From: Planctomycetes bacterium TMED75
Lineage (GTDB): Bacteria; Planctomycetota; Phycisphaerae; Phycisphaerales; SM1A02
Direction: 5' to 3'
Assembly: GCA_002171655.1 (NCBI GenBank)
Contig: NHEC01000004.1
Location: 1-40,366 of the forward strand
DNA length: 40,366 nucleotides
Positions 8,638-16,900 of the stretch are shown piece after piece. Made by a program: the position numbers and the translations under genes. A model generated the notes under the pieces. It was not told the DNA's origin, ran no database searches, and saw only the letters and a list, made by a program, of their open reading frames with translations. Each line of letters starts with the position of its first letter. The stretch's first letter is position 1.

Positions 8638-8651
8638 ATGTATTCCCGGAA
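8638..8651 (-). promoter_or_regulatory. Shared 5' leader TTCCGGGAATACAT
   Basis: On the minus strand this 14-nt sequence lies immediately before the 8635 start (2 nt from the ATG). The same 14 nt occur just before the start of the beta-helix gene at 37153, although the codons that follow differ. GGGAA may act as the ribosome site; the exact match suggests a common translation or RNA-level control, or recent duplication of the leader. Confidence 0.6.
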
Positions 8652-8771
8652 TAAGAATTGAAATCCAGCGGCAGTCCTCTAGGTGACCCGAACCGCTCAG
8701 AATGAATGAACTACCCGAACGTACGGACCCCAAAACACGAATCTGATTTCCTGTGACAAATTTCGTGTCGA

Positions 8772-8799
8772 TTTATACTTTTTATCCAACCACTCACAA
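8772..8799 (-). promoter_or_regulatory. Candidate sigma-70-type promoter for the beta-helix gene
   Basis: On the minus strand TTGTGA (8794-8799) and TATAAA (8772-8777) are separated by 16 bp. They lie about 137 bp upstream of the 8635 start in an AT-rich patch. The match is good by eye but was not scored. Confidence 0.5.
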
Positions 8800-9040
8800 C
8801 GATTCGCGGTGTTTGGATCCAGACCGATGATGTTCCTCGAACTCACCCAAGATGTGGGCCGCCAGCCTTCGGGCAAGGACCGGCTGCCGGAACTCTTTCG
8901 AGAACGCACGATCGTACGGGGCCGTCGCGGGACCTTCATGAGGTTGACACTCAGCGAATTCCCGGTGGAGAACACGACCAGTTCACGACATGCGCGCAGT
9001 GGTCCACGTCCGTCGACGCCGTGAGCAGCCAGTCAGGGTC
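8800..9040. other. Intergenic stretch with an unassigned open frame
   Basis: A plus frame from 8809 reads ELTQDVGRQPSGKDRLPELF and looks somewhat protein-like, but it has no ribosome site and no recognised family. It may be a gene remnant; I could not identify it. Confidence 0.25.
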
Positions 9041-9201
9041 GATTGTTCTTTGTGAACAAGCAACCAATCAGCAGGCTGTGCTGCTCGGTCGCTCATCACA
9101 CGAGGCTTCGACTGCGAGACCCCGATCATGACTGATGAACAACCAAAGACATGATCATGGCCCGAATTGATCTCGTTCGCTTTCCCCTGGTCCTGCTCGC
9201 C
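9041..9201 (+). pseudogene. Fossil of the upstream region and first codons of the 27117 membrane-protein gene
   Basis: From ATG 9151 the codons read M-I-M-A-R-I-D-L-V-R-F-P-L-V-L-L-A, against M-R-I-P-R-V-D-L-V-L-F-P-V-V-L-L-I at 27117. The DNA shares GATCTCGTT and GTCCTGCT at the same spacing. The similarity continues upstream: ATTGTTCTT near 9043/27004, AGACCCCGA near 9118/27068 and GATGAAC just before both starts. It ends near 9201, exactly where the decayed precursor copy 2 begins on the other strand. This is a truncated paralogous copy of promoter plus about 17 codons; the rest of the gene is absent. Confidence 0.7.
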
Positions 9202-9438
9202 CGCCGCGGAACGCAGTTCATCATCGCTCCGATCCATGGGTCCGATGCTCGGAGCCTACATCGTGATGTGCAGGTGCTGACCGGTGTTCTCGACCACCAT
9301 CACGTTCAGCTCATCGGGAACATTCAGGCCTTATTCGGCAAGGACCGCCTTGGGGTCGGTCATGAAGCGAGTCTTGAGGGCCGCGTCCTTCCAGCAGGCA
9401 GCAAAGCGGTCGCCGAGTCGGATTTGTTCCCCAGTCAA
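9199..9438 (-). pseudogene. Decayed NHLP-type lanthipeptide precursor (copy 2)
   Basis: Reading the minus strand from TTG 9438 gives FAACWKDAALKTRFMTDPKA, VLAE, then an in-frame TAA (9331-9333) where the intact copy has Tyr. After it GLNVPDELNVMVVENT...HITM continues the leader. A TAG then follows, and finally SDDELRSAAG matches the SDDELGNAAG end of the intact leader. The core is lost at the junction with the fossil membrane gene at about 9200. The start is TTG instead of ATG and overlaps the TGA stop of the intact precursor (TTGA, 9435-9438), so it looks like a direct tandem duplicate. Any product would be a 35-residue truncated leader. Confidence 0.85.
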
Positions 9439-9749
9439 TCGCCACAGCGACCGCATTCGCCATTTTCGGTCCAAAGAGTGATGGCACTGGTATCCAGGCA
9501 ATTTGTGCCCCCCGCAGCGTTACCCAACTCATCATCCGAAAGCATCGTGGCGCCGCTGGGCGTCGCCGGCATCGTGATGTGCACGGTGGTTTCGGTGTTC
9601 TCGACGACGTTCACGTCCATGCCATCGGGGACGGGCATCCCGTATTCGGCCAGCACCGCCTTGGGATCGGCCATGAAGCGCTGCTTGAGGGCCTCGTCCT
9701 TCCAGCAGGCAGCAAAGAGCTTGGCGAGTTGATTTCGTTCTTCAGTCAT
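9435..9749 (-). CDS. NHLP-leader lanthipeptide precursor, intact
   Basis: This 104-residue peptide has a long leader of the nitrile-hydratase alpha-like (NHLP) kind: MTEERNQLAKLFAACWKDEA, then RFMADPKAVLAEYGMPVPDG, then VHITMPA. The leader ends in SDDELGNAAGG, a double-glycine site (residues 80-81) suited to the C39 peptidase domain encoded at 22974-25154. The 23-residue core has Thr at 1, 6, 10 and 13, Ser at 7 and Cys at 3, 18 and 21, so up to three (methyl)lanthionine rings are possible after LanM action. The start at 9749 has GGAG (complement of 9758-9761) 8 nt upstream and is preferred to an in-frame start 33 nt further out. The decayed tandem copy follows at once. Bioactivity is unknown. 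Confidence 0.9.
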   Translation of the reverse strand: MTEERNQLAKLFAACWKDEALKQRFMADPKAVLAEYGMPVPDGMDVNVVENTETTVHITMPATPSGATMLSDDELGNAAGGTNCLDTSAITLWTENGECGRCGD

Positions 9750-9763
9750 GTCTTTTTCTCCAG

Positions 9764-10059
9764 TGAGCAGGGTTGGGGTCATCCGTCACTGAGCACACGC
9801 TGACGAAGTTTCTTGTGCTCCGACCACGCGTACCCGCACACCCTAGATACTAAATCCATGATTTCGAGTGAAGACACAAAGTGCGTGCATTTTCGATAAA
9901 ACAAGCGTATTGCCAACGTACATGTTGGGCGTTCGCATCACGGTACCCGCTTTGAAGAGATCGCTCTTGGCCAATGACGGGTGCACTGTTCGTTGATCGT
10001 GCGTTGATTCTCCGCCAGGGGAGTGGCGCTCAGCAGTCATCGCTCAGTCAGGAGCGGAT
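9764..10059. other. Upstream region of the intact precursor gene
   Basis: This stretch lies between the precursor start (9749) and the decayed copy 3. It is AT-richer around 9843-9925 and should hold the precursor promoter. TAGTAT (minus strand, about 9850) could be a -10 box, but no good -35 box stands at the right distance. No gene was seen. Confidence 0.35.
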
Positions 10060-10177
10060 TCATACTTGGAGCCTTCCGCCCGCAGCGTTGTTCAACTCGT
10101 CATCCGAAAGATCTGTGGTGCCGCTGGGCGGTGCAGGCAGCAAAGAGGTCCGCGAGTTGGTTTCGTTCTTCATTCAT
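10060..10177 (-). pseudogene. Internally deleted NHLP-type precursor (copy 3)
   Basis: The minus strand starts ATG AAT GAA GAA CGA, giving MNEERNQLADLFAAC with a good GGAGAAA ribosome site. Directly after AAC the sequence jumps, in a shifted frame, to PSGTTDLSDDELNNAAGG, the GG end of the leader, followed by RLQV and a stop. About 45 leader codons (from WKDEA to MPA in the intact copy) are deleted between two similar GCAGGCA/GCCGGCA tracts, which also breaks the frame. Almost no core remains even in the restored frame. In the ATG frame translation stops at a TGA after about 24 residues. Confidence 0.85.
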
Positions 10178-10382
10178 TGATCGTTTCTCCGATACAACAC
10201 ATGTTTGCATTCGTGTTCGAACAACCGTGGAGCCTTGCGAGTCGGCGATACCCTCTCCCGGCCCCGATCATCAACCCCAGTGGTGCAGCCAGGGGTCACC
10301 CCCGATTCGCCGCCGCCCGAGGATGGCACCAGTCTGTCCCCATCCACCTCGCCCCCCAGGATCCCCGTGCCTAGGATTGGCC

Positions 10383-11309
10383 GTGACCCTACCGATTCAG
10401 AACGATCTCTCGACGCGTTGCTACGACGCACTCATGGGACCAGGCACCGACTCCGCCTGCAAGCGCGGTGCGCTGTGGTTCGCACTCATCGGGTTCGCCT
10501 TTCACCTTCTCATGTGGGGCCTGGTCAGATCCGGCGTGGTGACCGCCCCCCCGGGCATCGAATCGCTGTTGAGCTCACCCCTGCTGGCGCTCTACACCCC
10601 GTTCTCGATCCTGCTGGTCTACGAGGTCTATCAGCTGATCCAGGCGATCCCGCAGTCATTTTCAGCCGCGATGACCAAGCAGTTCGAGGTGATCGCCCTG
10701 ATCGTGGTTCGGGATGCGCTTGCCTACCTTGCGGAAACCGATTCGATGGAGCAGTCGTTCGAACCCGGCTGGTACCTGCTCCTGCTTGCCAAGTGCGTGA
10801 CCTTCCTCATGCTGCTTCTGGTGACGCTCGGATTCACCCGCATGGAGCACCGGCGCTCGCCAGCTCCGAAACCCTCCGGCTCGCTCGAGACCTACGTCCG
10901 CACCAAGCGAATCATCTCGATTCTTCTGTTTGGCTGCTTTGTCGTCATGGCGACCAGGGCATTGGTGGGCTGGCTGGGAGAGGTGGCGAGCGGGAACCCG
11001 GTCGAACTCAATACCGGCATCTTCTTTGCCGACTTCTTCACGCTCCTGATCATCGCGGACATCGCGATCCTGCTGATCTCCTATCGATATACCAGTGAGT
11101 TCGGCAGCCTCGCTCGGAACACCGGATTCGTACTGGCCACGATCCTGATCCGCCTGGCGATCGATGCCCCTGGGTACGGCGCCCCTCTGCTCTTCCTGCT
11201 CTCGGGGGTGGTGGGGTTCGGGGTTCTGTGGATCACCAGCAGGTTCGAGACTTCAGTACGCACCCCCGATCCCGATGATGAGGACGACTCCCCAGTCCAT
11301 GTCGTCTGA
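10383..11309 (+). CDS. Multi-pass membrane protein of unknown function
   Basis: This protein of about 308 residues has roughly eight hydrophobic segments, including FALIGFAFHLLMWGLV, FSILLVYEVYQLI, YLLLLAKCVTFLMLLLV, ISILLFGCFVVMATRALVGW, FFTLLIIADIAILLISY and LLFLLSGVVGFGVLWI, and a charged cytoplasmic tail (PDPDDEDDSP). I do not recognise the family. The GTG at 10383 (MTLPIQNDLS...) and the ATG at 10434 (MGPGTDSACK) are both possible; the frame is open further upstream to 10023 through the decayed precursor, so an earlier start is unlikely. It lies between the precursor genes and the tailoring-type genes, and could serve immunity or transport for the lanthipeptide by position only. Confidence 0.6.
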   Translation: MTLPIQNDLSTRCYDALMGPGTDSACKRGALWFALIGFAFHLLMWGLVRSGVVTAPPGIESLLSSPLLALYTPFSILLVYEVYQLIQAIPQSFSAAMTKQFEVIALIVVRDALAYLAETDSMEQSFEPGWYLLLLAKCVTFLMLLLVTLGFTRMEHRRSPAPKPSGSLETYVRTKRIISILLFGCFVVMATRALVGWLGEVASGNPVELNTGIFFADFFTLLIIADIAILLISYRYTSEFGSLARNTGFVLATILIRLAIDAPGYGAPLLFLLSGVVGFGVLWITSRFETSVRTPDPDDEDDSPVHVV

Positions 11310-11510
11310 CCCCGGGGGCGTTCGCGAGTGAACCGTGCCATGCTGGATCATGACGTCCTGGGGATTGCCACATGATGACCACGCAGGCCGAAAGACCACA
11401 CAGTTCGTCGAAGATGCCTGCCATCTGGAGTCCTGAGGACTCGCGGTGGAGGTGGGCGAAGCCAGAGCGATCCACGGTGGTGCGCGAACGCTGGGCAGGC
11501 GCCTTCAAAC

Positions 11511-12473
11511 TCAGCGGCGCGACGACCAACCTCGGAGCGCCTCGTACAGCGGCTTCAGTCGTGCCGCCTCGCGACCGATCGCAGGTACCTCGGCCACGAT
11601 CCGGGCCTTGCGGTCCGTGTCACTTCGGAACGATGCCTCGGGCTGCTTGCTGTCGGCGATCGCTGTCGCGAGCATGCGTTCGCGAAGGGTCGAATCGACC
11701 TGATAGCCGAAATACTCCGGCAGATCTCCGTCGACCAGGCGTTCGATCAGATCGGGGTACTCGACACAGCGGACTCGGCCCGCTTCGGCGAGACGCAGTC
11801 CACTTCGCATCAGTGCCTCGAGGAAGCGACCGTTTCCCTCGTCGGGATCGATGGGCCCCTCCAGATCCCGCATCGATTCGGGTAACCGGTCATGCCATGA
11901 CTGACCGTGGAGGGACGCGAGCACCTCGCCGGGAGTCCGGTGGATGAAGAGTGCTGGCGCGTTTCCAGCGCTCTCGAGGATGCGTTCACCGTGGCAGAGG
12001 TTCGAACTGGTGCATTTGATGAGGGCTCGTTGTCTGCGGTGTTGGGCAACGTCCTGATAGGCCGAGAGGATCCCGCCCAGGGACCTCGATGGAAGCTCAA
12101 GGGCCATATTGACCACGCCGGGTTCCGAATGCACCATCAGATCAGGTACCGCCATGAGCATTCGAGCAGCGAGGGTGCTGCCGCAACGGGCGACATGAAA
12201 GATCAGTCCACCGAACCGGGGGCCGTCTACCTCGTCGCTCGGCCGATCTGCGGGCCAACCGGTGACGAACCACGTACGAGACGCTTCGGTACGAATCAGA
12301 TCCTCCATTTGGAACGGGCGTTCGAAGCCCAACCCCTCGACGTTCATCCACACCACGCGATCCGGTCGTCCGTCCCGAGCCGGATGGCAGACGACCGGCA
12401 GATATTCGCCGGGGGAGCACTCGAGCAGACGAAGGCCCTCTTCGTGTGAAAGTTGTCTCGATCGATCGAGCAT
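11511..12473 (-). CDS. Sulfotransferase-like P-loop protein
   Basis: This 320-residue protein has GLIFHVARCGSTLAARML near residue 100, which fits the 5'-phosphosulfate (PAPS) binding loop of sulfotransferases (R-S/C-G-S/T-T). A segment ALFIHRTPGEVLASLHGQSW follows, where R-x-P-x-E/D-x-x-x-S resembles the 3'-phosphate binding site. It would move a sulfuryl group from PAPS to a hydroxyl acceptor; the acceptor is unknown. I chose ATG 12473 because the longer frame begins at a TTG (12536) only 3 bp from the divergent JmjC start. The 66-bp gap between 12473 and 12540 would then hold divergent promoters. Its position between precursor and LanM makes peptide tailoring conceivable but unproven. Confidence 0.65.
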   Translation of the reverse strand: MLDRSRQLSHEEGLRLLECSPGEYLPVVCHPARDGRPDRVVWMNVEGLGFERPFQMEDLIRTEASRTWFVTGWPADRPSDEVDGPRFGGLIFHVARCGSTLAARMLMAVPDLMVHSEPGVVNMALELPSRSLGGILSAYQDVAQHRRQRALIKCTSSNLCHGERILESAGNAPALFIHRTPGEVLASLHGQSWHDRLPESMRDLEGPIDPDEGNGRFLEALMRSGLRLAEAGRVRCVEYPDLIERLVDGDLPEYFGYQVDSTLRERMLATAIADSKQPEASFRSDTDRKARIVAEVPAIGREAARLKPLYEALRGWSSRR

Positions 12474-12539
12474 ATCTGGTATTTTATCGTCTAGAAAGCC
12501 GTGTGTTGAGCGTGCTTCAACCTCAAGGGAAAACAAGCC

Positions 12540-13871
12540 ATGGAATTCTCATCACCGCCGGCGCAGTCCATCAAGACCAGCGCATCGCTCCTCGATCCGA
12601 TCGGAGTTGATGCCTTCATTGGTCGCCATCTCGAGCGAGAGGTTCTTCACATTGAGCGTCGCGACCCCTCTTTGGTCGAGGGCATCTTCGATCTCGATTC
12701 GATCGGTCAGTGCCTTCAGTACATGCAACCTCAGTCCAGTGGGCGGGTGCGGGTGGTCGGACCCGACGGTGAAGGTGAACGGTCCGCGGAGTTGCGAGGG
12801 ACGATCCAGTCGATGTCGGATCACGGAATCGCAAGCCTCCGAGCCCAGTTCACCAATCGGCATACCCTCATCTTCACCGGAGCCGAGGACTACTGGCCGC
12901 CGGTCGAACAAATCGTGATGGACCTTCGCCGGGTCCTCCGGTCCAATGTCCGCTGCAACGTCTACTGCACTCCGCCCGCGTCCCAGGGCTTCGATACGCA
13001 TGTCGACGGTCATGACGTGCTGGTACTTCAGACCAGTGGGTCGAAGACGTGGCGCATCCACGAGACCCAGACGTCGCTCCCCTTGGAGAGTTCTCCGATC
13101 CTCACCGAGATGCTTCCGCGACTCTCAAGTGCAGCACCCGACTACGGCGAACCGAACCGCGAGGTCGTCCTGCACCCCGGGGACGTGCTGTACCTTCCCC
13201 GTGGAGTACCGCATTCCGCGGCCTCGACTGACGAGCACTCGGTGCACCTGACGATCGGTCTCTATCCGATGCGCATGCACGAGTTCGTCGGTCAGGTGGT
13301 CGACCTCGTTGCGAACGAATCGGTGGAACTCCGTCGTCGAGTACCGATCGAATTTCATTCGAAGACAGGTGCTGACATTCCCTCCGCCGGGGACCTGCTC
13401 CGGCAAGTCGCGGCGATGGCCGACGCGGTCGAGCCACCGATTGACCTCCGTCAGCTGGCTCAGATCACCGAGGATGCGTACGCCCCGCCGGCCAGCCCAA
13501 CGGGAAGCTTCTCCTCGGCCCTCGCCTCGAAGACCATTGATCTGGAGACCGTTCTCGAACGCCCCACGGGCGTGGCCTGGCGAACGCGCCGCGGTCCCAG
13601 TGAGCTTCGGGTCTCGTGCGGTCGAACGATCAGCCTTCCTCTGAAGCTGGAACCGATCCTGGGATTCTTTGAGCAGCACCCGAGATTCCGGGTGCGGGAC
13701 ATGCCCTCGATCCTTACCGACGACGCAAAGATGACGCTGGCGCGCACCTTGCTCACCGAAGACCTGCTTCGGGTGAGCGATCAGCCAGCACCCGAGCTTG
13801 CGACCGGTTCGGAGGTGCGCTCAGCCGGACCCGACCTCTCCTGGTTGCAGCCGAACCTTCCCGCAATGTGA
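12540..13871 (+). CDS. JmjC/cupin-fold 2-oxoglutarate Fe(II) oxygenase-like protein
   Basis: The 443 residues fit the bacterial ribosomal-oxygenase-like JmjC family (RoxA/MINA53 type). The facial triad is visible: H154 and D156 in GFDTHVDGHDVLVLQ, and H225 in YLPRGVPHSA. KTWRIHE (Lys169) follows the first motif as in the family, and an alpha-helical/winged-helix-like C-terminal part follows (from about 290). Known relatives hydroxylate His or Arg side chains of proteins using O2, Fe(II) and 2-oxoglutarate. The setting, next to a lanthipeptide precursor, makes the precursor a possible substrate; this is inference. The ATG at 12540 has AAGGG about 10 nt upstream. The gene is convergent with LanM, 83 bp from its end. 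Confidence 0.8.
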   Translation: MEFSSPPAQSIKTSASLLDPIGVDAFIGRHLEREVLHIERRDPSLVEGIFDLDSIGQCLQYMQPQSSGRVRVVGPDGEGERSAELRGTIQSMSDHGIASLRAQFTNRHTLIFTGAEDYWPPVEQIVMDLRRVLRSNVRCNVYCTPPASQGFDTHVDGHDVLVLQTSGSKTWRIHETQTSLPLESSPILTEMLPRLSSAAPDYGEPNREVVLHPGDVLYLPRGVPHSAASTDEHSVHLTIGLYPMRMHEFVGQVVDLVANESVELRRRVPIEFHSKTGADIPSAGDLLRQVAAMADAVEPPIDLRQLAQITEDAYAPPASPTGSFSSALASKTIDLETVLERPTGVAWRTRRGPSELRVSCGRTISLPLKLEPILGFFEQHPRFRVRDMPSILTDDAKMTLARTLLTEDLLRVSDQPAPELATGSEVRSAGPDLSWLQPNLPAM

Positions 13872-13954
13872 GCAGAGACGTCGTTTCCGGGCGGTATTCG
13901 TCGCTCAGTCATGGTTCGTTGCTGCCGGGGGAGTGCGCTCAGGTCATCAGCAAG

Positions 13955-16900
13955 TCAGCTTCGTGATTCGCAGTGCTTCAGCAGAAGGAGATTACTTCCG
14001 TCGTCTTCAATCATGGTCATGGCAGCCCAGATGACTCCGGCGAGCCCCTGCCACATGCCAATCCCCATGAGTGAACCGTCTTTGCCCACGGATTTCTCGA
14101 GCAGACCAGCCATAATTTTGGGATCGAGCGACTCCTCCGAAAGCCCGAGGTCCCCGTGCTGCCGTCGCAGCGCATGGTGCGCGAGTATCCGCCCGGCCTG
14201 ACCGCAGCAGATGTGACCGCGTCCCCCGCTATTGAGCGAGCGAATGGACTCCGCTGCGAAATCAAGATCATCACGCAGGAATTGGGCATCTGAGATCTCA
14301 AGGGCTGCGGCACGGGTAAGTGCGATCCCCTCGGCACCTGCACACCAGGCATGCATTCCAAATCGTGCCTGGTCACGTTCCAGGGGAGTGAGCTGACGAT
14401 AGTCCGGCCACCCCTGCTCCGGCGTATCACCCCGACGACGATGTTCGACCTCAAGAGCCTCAAGGCCCAGGGACCGCAGATCAGCACGATCGAGGAAACG
14501 CCCCGCTTCCAGAAGGGCAAGGCCGATGCCCGCAAGTCCATGTCCCAACCCGCAGAGTGGCATGCGCGAGGCAATCGACCGCCATCCGACTCCGTCCACA
14601 TCACACACATTCGCAACCAGATGATCCGCCAGAGCGCCGACCAGATCGTCTATGCCGGGAATTGCTTCCTCACTGTGCATGTCGATCAACACGATCAGGT
14701 ACCCGGCACTTCCAGCGATCACATCATACGCCTCGTCGTTGCTGAGCGCCTTATCTGAGAGGGCCAGCGCGAGGGTACGGGCCAAGTCTCGGTACTGACC
14801 ATGTCCTTCATGCCGTCCAACCGCCCACGCCGAAGTCATCAACCCCGACCGAGCCAACATCCCCGAGGGTGCTTGAGTTTCCATCGCCTTGAGGACCCCC
14901 CCGGTAGGGGATTTCGCCTCCCAATCAATGGCCCCACAGGCGATTTCAAGCCACCGCGGGTTACCAAAGAGTCGGTACGCGCGCTCGTAAAGAAGTGACA
15001 GACCGCCTCTTCCGGAGTAAAGGCTGGTGTCGAGCGCAGCGGGAGTGATGGCTTCGGTTTCAACACCAAGATTGAGATCGAGCCAGTTGAGGTGGCTGCC
15101 GGAATCAATCGCCTGGCTTTCGATCAACTCGAGGGCTTCCACAACCAGTTCCCGGAGGGGACGAGTGGAAGAATCGAAAGGTGCGTTTTCTTTCGTAGTT
15201 TCAGGCGTTGCGTGCAGAATTCGAGAAAGGGTTTGAACAGATGCGGCGTACGATTCCCCCTGCAGATTCATCTGCATTGACAAGTCACGTTCACTCATCC
15301 GCTCAATCTGCGAAAGCGCACATTCGAGGGCGGACGCTTTCATCTGCGTCCCCTCGATCTTGACTGGGCTTCCAGTCTCCGAATCGATACGCCAGTGATC
15401 CACCCCGTCCCCGGGGGAGGTGAAGTACGCGATATCACCTTCGAGCAGCGCTTCTGATTCCGCCTCAACGAGATTTACCGCCACCGAACGAACCTGACCC
15501 GCTCCACCATCAGTCTCAGGTGGGGCGATGATCACACCGAGGCGTTGCAGGTGCAGCCAACGAGCCACTCCACTGGTGAGACACTCCGGCTGGCATGATT
15601 CGTACAAGAGACGAAAGTAGACGTTCGTGGCACGGTTCAGTACGCGAACCCAGCTCTTCGCGATCCTGCGGATGATGGAATCTGCACCAAGAAGCGCTTC
15701 CTGGTGCGCATATAGGCTTCGGTATGCTGATTCATACCCCTCCGAGGTAGCCGCCAGCTGCTCCTCAACGGCAAGCGCCTCGTCATTCTCGGTCCAAGCC
15801 ACGGAGTCGGGACGCTCCTGGTCAGGCTTTTCTGTAACCATCACCCATCTTTGAAAGTCGGTATTGACCTGGATCAGTTTCTTGAACCGGGTTTGGTTTT
15901 GAACATCGATTGCCACATGAACGGCGCCCATGCTGCGGAGGTTGGCTCCCTTGAACCCCATGACGTTGGGTAACAACATCGTGCGAAGCACCGAGTGGCT
16001 CGCCAGAATGACGGCAAGATCGGAGATCGTATCGGGATCTTCGGTGGTACTGTCGGGAACACAGACCGTTTCCAGGTCGATGGCAACCGGAAACGCTCCG
16101 TAGGCCTTGACGTTCTCAAGATGGAAGTCGTTCCCCTGGAGCATGTGGATGACGGCCAGCAGCGAGCCGATTCGCAGGTGATACATGTGCAGTTCATCCT
16201 TGCCAGCGCACGGACTGGATGTGATGAATTCCGCCCAGCACCAGTTCCCACGATCCAACGTCCGAGGAACTCGAAGTCGTAGATCCGGCTCCATGAAATC
16301 GTTGAGGTGATCGACCACCTCCGAAAAGATGACATCGACACTGCCGTCCCGGGGCTTGTAGACAATCTTCCGATCGCCATCAAAGGTGCAGATCGCAACT
16401 GAACGACCACCGTTATGACTATCACCCGATCCGAATGCCAGCTCGACAAGCTCCCCCAGCGCCTCGCCTGAATTCAGTTCCGCTTCGAGAAGGCTTCTAT
16501 CCTCATCGAGTCGCTGCACGAACTCGGTAAGGGCACGGACCCAGGCGACAACGCGTACCCCCAAGAGTCGTGCGAGGGCGGGAAACCTGCGCATCCACCC
16601 CCCCTGGCCTTGGGGGTCAATACCAAGCAGGGAGCGCACCGTTTCTATATACGCCGTTTGCGGCGGATTCGATGTCATGAAGAGCCCAAGGGCCAGATCA
16701 TTCCCATGGTAATACTTGTCGCGAACTGCCTGAAATTCCTGCCCGAAGGCGAATCGTGCGAACCCCGCAAGATTACCCAGCAAACGACGTTGCTCGTTTC
16801 TGATCAACTTTTCAGAGAGGACGCGCTCGACGAGCGGACACTGTTCGACAAGCATTCGGGTCGCTACATCGACCCATGGAAGGAGTGCATGCCCGAAGGG

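Noticed and set aside
8809-9024. Protein-like plus frame of 71 codons
   Set aside because: No start signal or family; possibly a gene remnant but not identifiable.
12474-12536. TTG start for the sulfotransferase-like gene
   Set aside because: It would leave only 3 bp to the divergent JmjC start and has no ribosome site; ATG 12473 is simpler.
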